From positions 1 to 61,147 of the forward strand of contig NZ_JAKWBE010000039.1 in the NCBI RefSeq assembly GCF_022513565.1: a stretch of DNA of 61,147 nucleotides, in the 5' to 3' direction. Origin of the DNA: Streptomyces gilvus (GTDB lineage Bacteria; Actinomycetota; Actinomycetes; Streptomycetales; Streptomycetaceae). The notes under the pieces were generated by a model that did no database searches, was not told the DNA's origin, and worked only from the letters and a program-made list of their open reading frames with translations. A program made the translations under genes and the position numbers. Shown here one piece after another: positions 15,637-24,596 of this stretch (positions are counted from its first letter, which is position 1; each line of letters starts with the position of its first letter).

Positions 15637-17895
15637 GTGGAGGTGCGGGGCAAACGCCGGCGGGCGGGTGTTGAGCGGGGCGTGCAGGTGCACAACTCGG
15701 GCGATGCCATCGTCATCGGCGGCGGGATCGCCAGCACGGGTTATCTGGCGATCGGCGCTCTCACGGTGGACCTGCGCGGCCCGCAGGAGCCGGCGCGCTG
15801 GCCGCATCAGGTCGGTGTCATCCCACCGGCCGCCCGCTCGTTCCAGCCGCGCGCCGAAGCATCCCGGCTCAGGGCCGCGCTCGGTGGCGCGGGGCAGGTG
15901 GTGCTGAGCGGGATGGGGGGCGTGGGCAAGACCCAGCTCGCCGCCGACTACGCGCGTACCGCCTGGAGCGACACCGGCGACACCGGCGGGCTGGACGTGC
16001 TGGTGTGGGCCAACGCCGGCAGCCGTGATGCGCTGGTTGCGGCCTACGCTCAGGCCGGGGTCGAACTGTGTGCGGCCGACCCCCACGATCCTGAACGGGC
16101 CGCCCAACGGTTTGTGGCCTGGCTCGCCCCCAAGGCCGGGGGCGTCGTGTGCCGGTGGCTGGTCGTCATCGACGACCTCGCCACGCCCGGCGACCTGTAC
16201 GGCCTGCGGCCACCGCACAGCCCGACCGGCCGCACGGTGATCACCACGCGCCGTCGCGACGATGCCCTCAGTGGCGATGGCCGCCGCCTCCTTCCCGTCG
16301 GTCTGTTCGGCGAAGGCGAAGCCGTCGGCTACCTCTCCACCGCCGTCCGGGCCGATGCCTACTGTTGCGCGGACGCCCTGGTGGCACTCGCGGCGGACCT
16401 CGGGCACCTGCCGCTCGCCCTGTCCCAGGCCGCCGCCTACATCAACGACACCCGTCAGAGTGTCGCCGCCTACCGTGCCCTTCTGGCCGAAGGCGCCCTC
16501 GCCCTCGCCACGGCGGTCCCCGAACCGGATGCCCTGCCTGACGAGCAGGCCAAGCCGCTGGCCGCGGCGTGGAAACTGTCCGTCGACCGCGCCGACACCC
16601 TCCGCCCCACCGGCCTGGCCCGCCCCCTGCTGCAGCTGACCGCCCTGCTGGCCCCCGACGGTATCCCTCACACGGTGCTGACCAGCCAGCCTGCCCTGGA
16701 CTACCTCGCCGGGCACCGCGCCGCAGGCGGCGGCACCAGCCGATCACGGCGGGTATGGCGGCGCGCGCCGTCGCCCGAGGGGCCCGGCCCGGTTCAGGCG
16801 GCCGAAGTCGAACTGGCCCTGACGGTGCTGCACCAGCTCAGCCTCATCGACTACGTTCCCGCCACCGGCCACCAGACCGTGCGGGTCCATCAGCTCATCC
16901 AGCGCGCCACCCGTGACACGCTCACCCCCGCCCAGCACCACCAGACCGCCCGCGCCGCGGCTGATGCCCTCACGGCCGCCTGGCCCGACATCGAACGCGA
17001 CAGCGCCCTCGCGCTCGCCCTGCGCGCCAACACCACTGCGCTGACCGCCTGCGCCGGGGAGGCGCTGTATGACCCCGACACCCACGAGGTGCTGTACCGC
17101 ATGGGCCGCAGTATCGGAGAGTCCGGCCACGCCAGCACCGCGCGCACCTACTTCGAGCATCTCGCCACGGCCACCATGCGCCGCTTCGGCCCCCGCCATG
17201 GCGACACCCTCGACGCCCGGCACCATCTGGCCCGGTGGCGGGGAGAGTCCGGGGACCCGGCCGCTGCCGCGAACGCCTTCGCCGCCCTGCTGCCCGACCG
17301 CATCCGCGTCCTGGGAGCCGGCCACCCCGACACCCTCGCCACCCGCATCAACCAGCACCGCTGGCGTGGGGAAGCAGGAGCTCCGGCCGCGGCCGCCGAC
17401 GGCTTCGCCGCACTGCTGCCCGACCTCCGTGGTGTCCTGGGGCCTGACCACCCCTACACCCACGCCGCCCGGCACAACCTGGCCTACTGGCACGGCCGCA
17501 TGCAACAACCGGCCAAAGCCGCCGACAGCTTCGCCGAACTGGCCGAGGACCTCACCCGCGCTCTGGGCCCCGATGCCCCCCACACCCTCGCGGTGCGGCA
17601 CAACCACGCCTACTGGCTCGCGCAGTCCGGAGAGCTGGACGCAGCCCTGGCCGCCTTCACACAACTGGTCCAGGACCGCAGCCGCGTCCTGGGCCCCGAC
17701 AGCCCTCACACCCTCGCCACCCGGCACAACCTCGCGCACTGGAGGGCAGAAGCGGGCGACCTGCCAGCAGCCGCAGCCGCATTCACCGAACTCCTCGAGG
17801 ACCAGACCCGGCTCCTGGGCCCCGACCACCCCCTGACCCGCTCGACCCAAGAGCAACTCGCCTACTGGCAGCACCAAGCCGATCACCGACGTTGA
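15637..17895 (+). CDS. NLR-like STAND ATPase: amyloid-like motif, NB-ARC, TPR
   Basis: About 752 residues. The N-terminal 20-36 holds SGDAIVIGGGIASTGY, related to the motifs of the preceding protein. An NB-ARC domain follows: P-loop GMGGVGKTQLA (about 92), Walker B WLVVIDDLA (about 176), TVITTRRRD and GHLPLALSQAAAY. The C-terminal 250 residues are about six 42-residue TPR units of the form LGPDHPYTHAARHNLAYW. STAND proteins oligomerise on ligand binding and release an effector; many bacterial members are antiphage sensors. The start is uncertain: GTG 15637 or 15643 have modest GGGAAGG sites, and the frame is open further upstream inside the previous gene. Confidence 0.88.
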   Translation: MEVRGKRRRAGVERGVQVHNSGDAIVIGGGIASTGYLAIGALTVDLRGPQEPARWPHQVGVIPPAARSFQPRAEASRLRAALGGAGQVVLSGMGGVGKTQLAADYARTAWSDTGDTGGLDVLVWANAGSRDALVAAYAQAGVELCAADPHDPERAAQRFVAWLAPKAGGVVCRWLVVIDDLATPGDLYGLRPPHSPTGRTVITTRRRDDALSGDGRRLLPVGLFGEGEAVGYLSTAVRADAYCCADALVALAADLGHLPLALSQAAAYINDTRQSVAAYRALLAEGALALATAVPEPDALPDEQAKPLAAAWKLSVDRADTLRPTGLARPLLQLTALLAPDGIPHTVLTSQPALDYLAGHRAAGGGTSRSRRVWRRAPSPEGPGPVQAAEVELALTVLHQLSLIDYVPATGHQTVRVHQLIQRATRDTLTPAQHHQTARAAADALTAAWPDIERDSALALALRANTTALTACAGEALYDPDTHEVLYRMGRSIGESGHASTARTYFEHLATATMRRFGPRHGDTLDARHHLARWRGESGDPAAAANAFAALLPDRIRVLGAGHPDTLATRINQHRWRGEAGAPAAAADGFAALLPDLRGVLGPDHPYTHAARHNLAYWHGRMQQPAKAADSFAELAEDLTRALGPDAPHTLAVRHNHAYWLAQSGELDAALAAFTQLVQDRSRVLGPDSPHTLATRHNLAHWRAEAGDLPAAAAAFTELLEDQTRLLGPDHPLTRSTQEQLAYWQHQADHRR

Positions 17896-18161
17896 CGCCG
17901 CCACCGCTCGCCCCCGGACATGGCCCGGGCCTGTCCAGGGCAACCAGCCCCGGCCCGGATCCGGCTCTCTCGCTCTGGGCTCCACCAACACGCCGCCGGC
18001 AACACGGCCCGCCTCCTGCGACCGCCGCGGCGCTCCCGTGTCCGGACCGATCGCTGTCCCGGGGGCTGCGATCGGGCCAGGTCCGCCGTTGTCGACGCAG
18101 CGAGGGAGATCTTGCATGAACGTCATCAGCGGGGATGAGGCTGCCCAGCGCCGCACCTTGA
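17896..18161. other. intergenic, no feature seen
   Basis: Runs from the ATPase stop to the HigBA operator. No gene, strong hairpin or repeat could be supported. Confidence 0.4.
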
Positions 18162-18195
18162 CATAACAGGGATGATATATATCGTCCATGTTATG
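18162..18195. promoter_or_regulatory. 34-bp palindromic operator of the HigBA-like module
   Basis: CATAACA at 18162 and TGTTATG at 18189 are the ends of a palindrome centred on GATATATATC; only two symmetric positions out of 17 fail to match. TTGACA (18158-18163) overlaps its left end, so a promoter lies in the operator. This is where an HTH antitoxin dimer would be expected to bind and repress. Confidence 0.8.
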
Positions 18196-18579
18196 GTGGA
18201 GCGGTACGTGGTGGAGATCGAGCCCGAGGTGCAGCAATGGCTCGATGCGCTTCCGGGCAGGCAACACGTGGCAGTAGAGGCACGCGTCGACCGCCTGGCC
18301 GACGATCCCGCACAGGCGCGGATGCCGTGGGCTCGCCCCCTGCAGGACAAGACATGGGAACTGCGCTTCAACCTCGGAGACGACTCCTGGCGCATCACGT
18401 ACTGGGTGGCACCGGGACGACGCGTCGTTCTGCTCACCGTGTTCCGTAAGACCCGCGACAATGAGGCTGCCGAGGTCGCCCGAGCCAAACGGGCGCAGAA
18501 GGCCTGCGAGGGCACGCATCCGCCAGCCGATGATCACACTGTCTACAGCCGGACGTTCAAGGAAGGAGAGCTGTCATGA
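18193..18579 (+). CDS. HigB/RelE-superfamily toxin (Gp49-like)
   Basis: About 128 residues. The pattern VEIEPEVQQWLDALP, then DRLADDPAQARMPWARPLQD, then WELRFNLGDDSWRITYWVAP and VVLLTVFRKTRD is that of phage-derived Gp49-like HigB toxins, which cleave mRNA on the ribosome. ATG 18193 lies within the right arm of the operator palindrome and no ribosome site is seen, so the transcript is probably leaderless or nearly so; ATG 18172 is an alternative. It overlaps the antitoxin gene by four bases (ATGA). Toxin-first order is typical of HigBA. Confidence 0.85.
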   Translation: MVERYVVEIEPEVQQWLDALPGRQHVAVEARVDRLADDPAQARMPWARPLQDKTWELRFNLGDDSWRITYWVAPGRRVVLLTVFRKTRDNEAAEVARAKRAQKACEGTHPPADDHTVYSRTFKEGELS

Positions 18580-19316
18580 CCAATCGCCATATGACGTGGA
18601 AGACCACGCGCTCCACCGGCGACGTGCCGGAGGGATACGAAGAGATCTATCAGGAGACACTTGCGGCGGACGATCTAGCCCAGATGGTGTACGACCGGCG
18701 TACCCAGCTCGGGCTCAGCCAGGCCCAGCTGGCCGAGCGTGCCGGCATGAAGCAGCCCGCCATTTCCCGCATCGAAGGAGGGGGCACGACACCGACCGTG
18801 CCCCTGCTGCGCCGCCTGGCGGCCGCACTCGACGCCGAACTGAATATCGAGTTCGTGCCGCACGACGACACCTCATCCGACGCAGCCGAAGAACTCCAAC
18901 TGCGTGAGGCCACAGCCGAACTAACCCCGCCGGCCCACCCAGCCGCACATGCCGCGGCAACGGCGGCTCGCACACACGCCACCGCAGACAAAACAGCCCG
19001 CCAAGCCATCGCTCTCGTCCTGGTCGTCGCAGCAGGCGTCGCCTCCGGCACGGCTACACCACTGCCGTCGCACGTCTTTGACGCGCTCTCGGGCAGCGGG
19101 CACCTGGCCCCCGAGGCGTTGCGCCGGCTTCGCGGAAACGTGCAGGCCTACATGCTGCAAGAACAAAAACTGCGCGCACCGGCAGATCACCGCGAGACGG
19201 CGGCCCTACTTACCCTGGCCCTGGGAAACGAACTCGGTCTGACCACCCGCCACGACTGGCAGCGGGAACTTCCCCAACGAGTCGAAAAACTCCTCGACGA
19301 CTGCCCAACCCCCTAG
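18576..19316 (+). CDS. HigA-like XRE antitoxin with a long C-terminal extension
   Basis: 246-residue protein. Residues about 40-95 form the helix-turn-helix (RRTQLGLSQAQLAERAGMKQ, PAISRIEGGGTTPTVP, LLRRLAAALDAELNIEF), the usual end of such antitoxins at about 100 residues. Here an Ala-rich linker and a further 110-residue domain follow (IALVLVVAAGVASGTATPLP, LSGSGHLAPEALRRLRGNVQ, VEKLLDD). The extra part is unrecognised. GGAGAG lies just before ATG 18576. It probably represses the promoter at 18158-18195 together with the toxin. Confidence 0.82.
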   Translation: MTNRHMTWKTTRSTGDVPEGYEEIYQETLAADDLAQMVYDRRTQLGLSQAQLAERAGMKQPAISRIEGGGTTPTVPLLRRLAAALDAELNIEFVPHDDTSSDAAEELQLREATAELTPPAHPAAHAAATAARTHATADKTARQAIALVLVVAAGVASGTATPLPSHVFDALSGSGHLAPEALRRLRGNVQAYMLQEQKLRAPADHRETAALLTLALGNELGLTTRHDWQRELPQRVEKLLDDCPTP

Positions 19317-19531
19317 CCGACGTCCGTCGCTGGACTGCCAGCCTGCTCCTCACGCCTCCCGCTCCCGAACTGCCCGGCGACTGCCGATCGCTCATCTGAC
19401 TGCACGGCCGGTGCCGCCGTTGTCTGCCGCCTGTCGACGACGCCGTCGCCTGCAGCCTGCGGTGGGTGCGGCGGACGCTTTCGAGGAGGAAAAGGGTGCC
19501 AGTGTCACACTGTCTGCCTTGAGGGAGAGGG

Positions 19532-21412
19532 GTGGGCTTCGTGGGGTTCGGTTTCCGTGTGGGGGTTCCGGGGATGAGTGTGCGCGTCTCGACGCGCGGC
19601 GTGCGTACCTCGATCGGGCCGCGTGCGGCACGGATCAGCGTCGGCAGCGGCGGTGCCCGTCTCTCCTCCGGGCTCGGCCCCTTCTACGCCTCCAGTTCCC
19701 TGCGCGGCAGCCGGGCAGGCACCACTACCCGGCGCAGCCCGCACCCGCGGACGGTGGCGCCGTCGGCCGCGCAGTTGGAACGGGCGCGCCGTCAGGCGGA
19801 GCGGGCGCAGCAGGAGGCGCAGCGCGATGCCGCGATCGCTGAACTGCGGGAGTTGCGGCGTGAGATGACCGAGGTTCATCTGCAGTCGTTTCCCGCCGCG
19901 CATCCTCCCCTGATCCCGGACGTGCCGCAGCTGGGTGGGCCATGGGCGCTCGCTGAGGCGCAGGCCTTCCACCTGCAGGGGGTGCGCCGGCTGGCGAGGG
20001 CGGAACGGGCCGCTGCCAAGCAGCGCGCCCAGCAGGACGCCCCCGCCTATCTGGCGGCAGAGACCGCCCGCCTGCACAGCGTCCGGGAGCGGATGGCCGG
20101 CGAGGCCGCACAGTGGTGGCAGGCCCTGCTCGCCAATGACGAAGGCACCGTCTGCGAGGCCGTCAACACCGCCTTCTCCGATAATCCGGCCGCCGGCTGC
20201 GCGGTCGGCGTGGACGGCTCGGTGCTGTCCGTGCTGATGCGGCACCAGGACCTCGACACCCTGCCCACCCAGACCCCCGGCCTGACCCCCAGCGGCCGGC
20301 CCACACTGAAAAACCTCACCAAACGAGACCGGCTGCTGTGGTGGCTGACCTCCATGGGCTCGAACCTGATCGCCACCCTCAAAGAGGGCTTCGCCACCGC
20401 CCCCGGTATCACCGCCATCGACCTCGCTGTCCTCACCCGCCTGCCCGACACCCAGCGCCTGGGCTTCGTCGCCTACGGCCGCTGGAGTCGCCAGGCCATC
20501 GAATCCACCGTCTGGCGGACGGCCGAGGACGCGCTGCGCTTTTTGGACCTCGGCCAGGACGTCGCCTGCGCCGTCACCACCACCGCCTCCGGAAACCTCT
20601 CCAGCAGCATCAAAGCGCTGGATGCCAGCCGGGTGCCCGGCCTGCAGGAGCTGCTGGACAACGCCCACGACGAACCCGACTCCGGCCCCGCCACCCTCGC
20701 CGACCTCGACCGCACCCTCGGCGCCACCACCCCGCCGAACGGCCCGGCTCCGGCCGGCGACCCCTACCGGCTGATCCCCTTCGCCGACTGGAAACAGGCC
20801 GCACTCACCGCCGCAGCACCGCCGCTCCCCCTGCATGCGCCGCCGGTGCCGCCGCCGCTCCCCGCGCCCGCACCAGTCGCGCTGGTGGCCGGACAGACCC
20901 TGGCACTGCCCGAGGACGCCTGGCAAGGACTGCAGATCGCGTTCCGGTTCGCCGGCGCGGACGCCGATCTCACCCTCTTCCTCACCGCAGACGACGGCCG
21001 AGTGGCCGCCGATGACGACTTCGTCTTCTACAACCAGCCCGCCACCGCCGACGGCGCAGCACGCCTGCTCGGCAAAAGTCAGGAAGGCCCGCACACCGTC
21101 GAACGCGCCACCCTCCACCTCTCCGCCCTGCCCCAGCACGTCCAGCGCATCACCGTCGCCATCACCATGGACATCGCCACCGGGCTGACCTGCGCCGCCC
21201 TCACCCACGCCGCCCTCGACATCACCAGCCACACCGACGCCGCCTGGACGTTCACCCCGCCCGCCGACCCGACCATCAAAGCCATGGTCATCGCCGAGCT
21301 CTACCGCCACCACCAGGCCGGCCGGCCCGTATGGAAACTCCGTGCCCTCGGCCAGGGCTGGGCCGACGGCCTCGACGCCCTCGCCCGCGCCCACGGCGTC
21401 GACATCACCTGA
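19532..21412 (+). CDS. DUF4236-TerD fusion protein
   Basis: 626-residue protein. The N-terminus (FGFRVGVPGMSVRVSTRGVR, TSIGPRAARISVGSGG) is a DUF4236 domain. A middle part with coiled-coil Gln/Ala/Arg stretches (RARRQAERAQQEAQRDAAIA) follows. The C-terminal 200 residues are TerD-like (FRFAGADADLTLFLTADDGR, DDDFVFYNQPATADGAARLL, LPQHVQRITVAITMD), a calcium-binding fold of tellurite and stress systems. The Asp-rich calcium loop is only partly kept. A Pro-rich linker separates the middle part from the TerD domain. GGGAGAGGGG lies before the start. TerD proteins are linked to membrane-associated stress or phage defence (inference here). Confidence 0.82.
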   Translation: MGFVGFGFRVGVPGMSVRVSTRGVRTSIGPRAARISVGSGGARLSSGLGPFYASSSLRGSRAGTTTRRSPHPRTVAPSAAQLERARRQAERAQQEAQRDAAIAELRELRREMTEVHLQSFPAAHPPLIPDVPQLGGPWALAEAQAFHLQGVRRLARAERAAAKQRAQQDAPAYLAAETARLHSVRERMAGEAAQWWQALLANDEGTVCEAVNTAFSDNPAAGCAVGVDGSVLSVLMRHQDLDTLPTQTPGLTPSGRPTLKNLTKRDRLLWWLTSMGSNLIATLKEGFATAPGITAIDLAVLTRLPDTQRLGFVAYGRWSRQAIESTVWRTAEDALRFLDLGQDVACAVTTTASGNLSSSIKALDASRVPGLQELLDNAHDEPDSGPATLADLDRTLGATTPPNGPAPAGDPYRLIPFADWKQAALTAAAPPLPLHAPPVPPPLPAPAPVALVAGQTLALPEDAWQGLQIAFRFAGADADLTLFLTADDGRVAADDDFVFYNQPATADGAARLLGKSQEGPHTVERATLHLSALPQHVQRITVAITMDIATGLTCAALTHAALDITSHTDAAWTFTPPADPTIKAMVIAELYRHHQAGRPVWKLRALGQGWADGLDALARAHGVDIT

Positions 21413-21581
21413 CCACCCCCGCACACCCGCCACTTTCCGCCCGGACCCAACCCACACCGCCCGGGCGGCCGCGACACCGGCGGGCCCAGCCTCGGCCCGC
21501 CGCCTCCACCCCCGGCTCCCCGGTGCTGCTCGCCTCTGGCAGCACCGACTACATCCCAACCGCTGCAGGAACGCCCCCACC

Positions 21582-22058
21582 GTGAACGCAGAATTCTGGG
21601 TCGCCTTCGGCACCGGCCTCGTCGCCCTCGCCGCCCTGATCACCAGCTCCGCCGGCGCCGCACGCGCCCGCGTCAAAACCATCGAAGACGCCTACATCGC
21701 CCGCTACTGGCAAATCCTCGACCGCCTCCCCGCCCCGGCCCTCGTCGCCGAAAGCGGCACCGCCTGTGAACCGGACGAACTCAAAGCCGTGCGCCTGTAC
21801 CTGCGATTGTGCGAAGACGAACTCGAACTACGCCAACTCGGCTGGGTCACCCACAACACCTGGCAGCAATGGCGCCCCGGCATCCAGGCCCAACTCGCCC
21901 AGTGGCCCGTCGCCGACGAATGGACCCCCCTCCGCGACGGCCAGCGCGCACCCCACCAATTCACCCTGCTGCGCCGCCTCGCCGCCCACCCCGACTACGA
22001 CCCCTACCAACCCCGCGGCCTCGGCGGCCACATCACCCGGATGTGGCGCGGCCTGTAA
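21582..22058 (+). CDS. membrane-anchored hypothetical protein
   Basis: 158 residues from GTG 21582 (AGGA about 11 bases upstream). Residues 4-26 (EFWVAFGTGLVALAALITSS) form one membrane helix; the rest is a soluble helical domain (KTIEDAYIARYWQILDRLPA, LRLCEDELELRQLGWVTHNT). The pattern resembles DUF-type one-helix proteins common beside defence genes in Streptomyces, but I cannot name the family. Confidence 0.7.
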   Translation: MNAEFWVAFGTGLVALAALITSSAGAARARVKTIEDAYIARYWQILDRLPAPALVAESGTACEPDELKAVRLYLRLCEDELELRQLGWVTHNTWQQWRPGIQAQLAQWPVADEWTPLRDGQRAPHQFTLLRRLAAHPDYDPYQPRGLGGHITRMWRGL

Positions 22059-22135
22059 ACGGGGGTGCCCGCGTGTTGTCGGCTGGGCAGGATGCAGACG
22101 ATCCACGCCGGCACCGGGACGGCCATAATGACGTC

Positions 22136-22528
22136 ATGCCCTCCAGCCCGCAGCACCCCGCACCCACCCCGAGCCAGATCTCGGACGCGGACGCCGAGAA
22201 CCTCACGCTGTACCGGAAGAAGTTCCAAAGCCGCCTGCCGCAGTCGCTGGAGCAGTTGCACGGCCCATCCCACGGAGTCGTGGAACTGCCGCTGCACATG
22301 GCCTGGTCCGGGATGACCTGCTACGACCTGGACAAGCCACGCCAGCGCATGGGCCTGTACCGCACCGTGCTGCACGAGGGCCTGCACGACGATATGCCCC
22401 GCTACCTCAACCACGACCTGCTCCTGGAGCTGTGGCCGGTCCTGCGCAGACTCGTGGGCCGCACCCTGCGCACCGTCTGGGAAGACGCCTTCCCCCAGCT
22501 CGCCTCCCGCGCCCGGGCAGCCGCGTGA
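22136..22528 (+). CDS. hypothetical partner of an AbiEii-like nucleotidyltransferase
   Basis: 130-residue protein from ATG 22136. It contains KKFQSRLPQSLEQLHGPSHG, VVELPLHMAWSG and MGLYRTVLHEGLHDDMPRYL followed by LLLELWPVLRRLVGRTLRTV. In Streptomyces this gene type recurs directly before a nucleotidyltransferase, as here, where the stop overlaps the next start (GTGA). That suggests a two-gene toxin-antitoxin or defence unit, this being the antitoxin-like half. The assignment is from context. Confidence 0.7.
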   Translation: MPSSPQHPAPTPSQISDADAENLTLYRKKFQSRLPQSLEQLHGPSHGVVELPLHMAWSGMTCYDLDKPRQRMGLYRTVLHEGLHDDMPRYLNHDLLLELWPVLRRLVGRTLRTVWEDAFPQLASRARAAA

Positions 22529-22818
22529 GCAACATGCCGGAGCTGCACACGCGACTTCTGGCAGATGTGATCGCCCTCGGCTCCCCATATCCCCTGGTTC
22601 TCACCGGCGGCTACGCCGTGCGGGCACACCACCTCGTCAACCGCCCCAGTCAAGACCTCGACGTCGCCACCGAGAACCCGGCGCCCATGGCCGACATCGC
22701 CGCCACGCTGCGCACCGGCCTGGAAGCCCGCGGCTGGCAGGTGCACACGCTGGAGACCGCCCCGCTGTCCGCCCGAGGCATCGGCCGGCCCGCCACGCCG
22801 GCTCCGCCGCGCCGATAG
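22525..22818 (+). pseudogene. AbiEii-like nucleotidyltransferase, truncated
   Basis: The frame starts GTG 22525 and has the family's active-site region: PLVLTGGYAVRAHHLVNRPS with QDLDVAT directly after, the GG.A..H and DxD motifs of MNT-fold nucleotidyltransferases. Real homology seems to end near residue 85 (ETAPLSARG), after which a short Pro/Arg tail leads to a stop at 22818. Full-length proteins are two to three times longer, so the C-terminal part is lost. Confidence 0.7.
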
Positions 22819-22827
22819 TGTGGCCGT

Positions 22828-23916
22828 ATGTCCCGCAAGCGCCGCCCCGTACGCCGTCAGCCCGACCCCGTCCAGCGGACCGACGCCCAGCAGGCCGAAG
22901 ACCTGCAAGCCCTGGCCCGCACGTACCCCCAGGACCGGGAAGAGCTCCTCACCGAGGCCGCGGAGTTCTACAGCCGCGCAGGTCAGCACGAGAAGGCGCT
23001 CGCGCTCTACCAGCAGGTCCTGGACGGCGACTGCGAAGAACCCCATCTCGTCCAGGCGCTCCGCGCCAGCACCCTGTGGGATGCCGGACGCACTGACGAG
23101 GCCCGTGAAGCGGCCACGGACCTGCGCCGCCGGCACCCCGCCGACAGTGGCCCCTGGAACATCGCCGCGGAGATGTTCGAGGCCGCCGACGAACTGCATG
23201 ACGCCGCCGACTGGTTCACCGCGGCAGTGACCCATCTCCTCGGCCCCGCCACTCCCCTCACCGTCGACGCCGTCCGCGAGGCGATGGACCCCACCGGCAT
23301 CGAGATGCTCGTCATCGGCCGCCACCGGGTACGGCGTCGCCTCGGCCAGCCGCACGACGACCTCGACCAACTCGCCCACGCCCTCTACGACGACCGCCCG
23401 GCCCGGCTCCGCGCGACCAGCACCCTGGATGACCTTCACAACCCCGAGCTACGGGCCGCCGCGGACAGTGACCCCCAGGCCCTTATCGCCTCGATCGAGA
23501 AGCTTTCCCAGGAAGTGGAAGCCCGCCGGGCTGCCCTGTCCCGGCCCCGCATGACCTGTGCACTCTTCTGGAACCCTGACGAGTTCGCCCAGCTGCTGGA
23601 CGCCTGGCCCGAGCTTGCCGGCCACTACGGCAGCGAGCACCACGAGCACGTGCGCCACATTGAACAGATGCTGCAACGGCTGTCCGGTGAAGGTGAGGTA
23701 CACCTCGGCATCGCACACGGCATCGTCACCGACTTCGAATCCTTCACCCGCCAGGAGAAGCTGCCTGCGCAGGACGGGGACACCCGGGCGCACTATGCCT
23801 CCGACCTCGCAGCCCGAGGCCAGGCCACCCCGTGGCCTCCACCCCGCAACGCCCCCTGCTGGTGCGGCTCCACACGCAAGTACAAGAAGTGCTGCGGCAA
23901 CCCCGCCCTCACCTGA
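22828..23916 (+). CDS. TPR protein with C-terminal SEC-C zinc motif
   Basis: 362-residue protein. Residues about 20-110 hold two TPR-like units (EEFYSRAGQHEKALALYQQV-like, here AEFYSRAGQHEKALALYQQV, and LWDAGRTDEAREAATDL). The centre is unassigned. The C-terminus NAPCWCGSTRKYKKCCGNP is a SEC-C motif, a CxC...CC zinc knuckle found in SecA and in many stress or mobile-element proteins that bind nucleic acid or protein partners. ATG 22828. It probably has its own promoter because the preceding reading frame is broken. Confidence 0.85.
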   Translation: MSRKRRPVRRQPDPVQRTDAQQAEDLQALARTYPQDREELLTEAAEFYSRAGQHEKALALYQQVLDGDCEEPHLVQALRASTLWDAGRTDEAREAATDLRRRHPADSGPWNIAAEMFEAADELHDAADWFTAAVTHLLGPATPLTVDAVREAMDPTGIEMLVIGRHRVRRRLGQPHDDLDQLAHALYDDRPARLRATSTLDDLHNPELRAAADSDPQALIASIEKLSQEVEARRAALSRPRMTCALFWNPDEFAQLLDAWPELAGHYGSEHHEHVRHIEQMLQRLSGEGEVHLGIAHGIVTDFESFTRQEKLPAQDGDTRAHYASDLAARGQATPWPPPRNAPCWCGSTRKYKKCCGNPALT

Positions 23917-24052
23917 CCAAGCTCACACGGGGTCGAATTCGCGGCAGAACCTGGGAATTTCCCACATACGGCCGACTCGGTGCTCCCACTGGCAGTCACA
24001 CTCAGTAGCCTCGGTGCCGGCTCGGTGAACTGACGCATGAGGGGTTGTGATC

Positions 24053-24596
24053 GTGGCACGTACCTGGCTGTCCATCCGGGTGGAGTTGGTCTCGGGACAC
24101 GGTGCAGATCTGTGGCCTCGCCGGGCGCGTCTTCGCCGCCGCGCGCTCGCACTCCTTCGCTCAGTTCGCCACGGCCATCGATCTCGCCTTCGGCCGCTGG
24201 GATCTGGCCCATTTGCACCTGTTCACGCTGGCGGACGGTTCCCGGGTCAGCCCCCTTGACTGGTGGGACGGCGAGGCCCCGGACGGCACTGTGGATGGCC
24301 ATGCCACCAAGCTGAGCAGGCTGCAGGGCGGCGAGCAGTTCGCCTATGTCTTCGACATGGGTGACGACTGGGCCCACCTGTGCACCGTGGCGGAGGGGCG
24401 CATCGATCCCCTCAACGAGGTCGGCGAGACACCCGACCGCCCGATCCCCTACTGGGGCTGGGGCAACCTCCCGGACCAATACGCACGCCGCTGGGATGGG
24501 GACGACGGGGAATCGCCGATGCCGAAGCGGCCGGCCCGCGGGCTCAGCGACCTGCCTGTGATCCTGCCGTGGTGGGGCGAGCGCCGCCGAGGATGA
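24053..24596 (+). pseudogene. pRiA4b ORF-3-like protein, frameshifted paralogue
   Basis: Close copy of the gene at 12983 with the same leader. From GTG 24053 the frame reads ARTWLSIRVELVSGHGADLW, then two bases are missing near 24121 relative to the paralogue, and the rest (FAAARSHSFAQFATAIDLAF onward to 24596) is in another frame. The downstream frame has an internal ATG at 24102 that could give a shortened protein of 164 residues. Everything after the shift is well conserved, so the break is recent. Confidence 0.8.

Noticed and set aside
17150..17860. Tandem DNA repeats of about 126 bp, considered as a CRISPR or satellite array
   Set aside because: They are the coding repeats of 42-residue TPR units in the NLR-like protein; no spacers or short identical repeats.
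16744..18537. 597-residue minus-strand frame
   Set aside because: It spans the TPR repeats, an intergenic region and the HigB-like toxin in antisense; the repetitive look comes from the TPR repeats.
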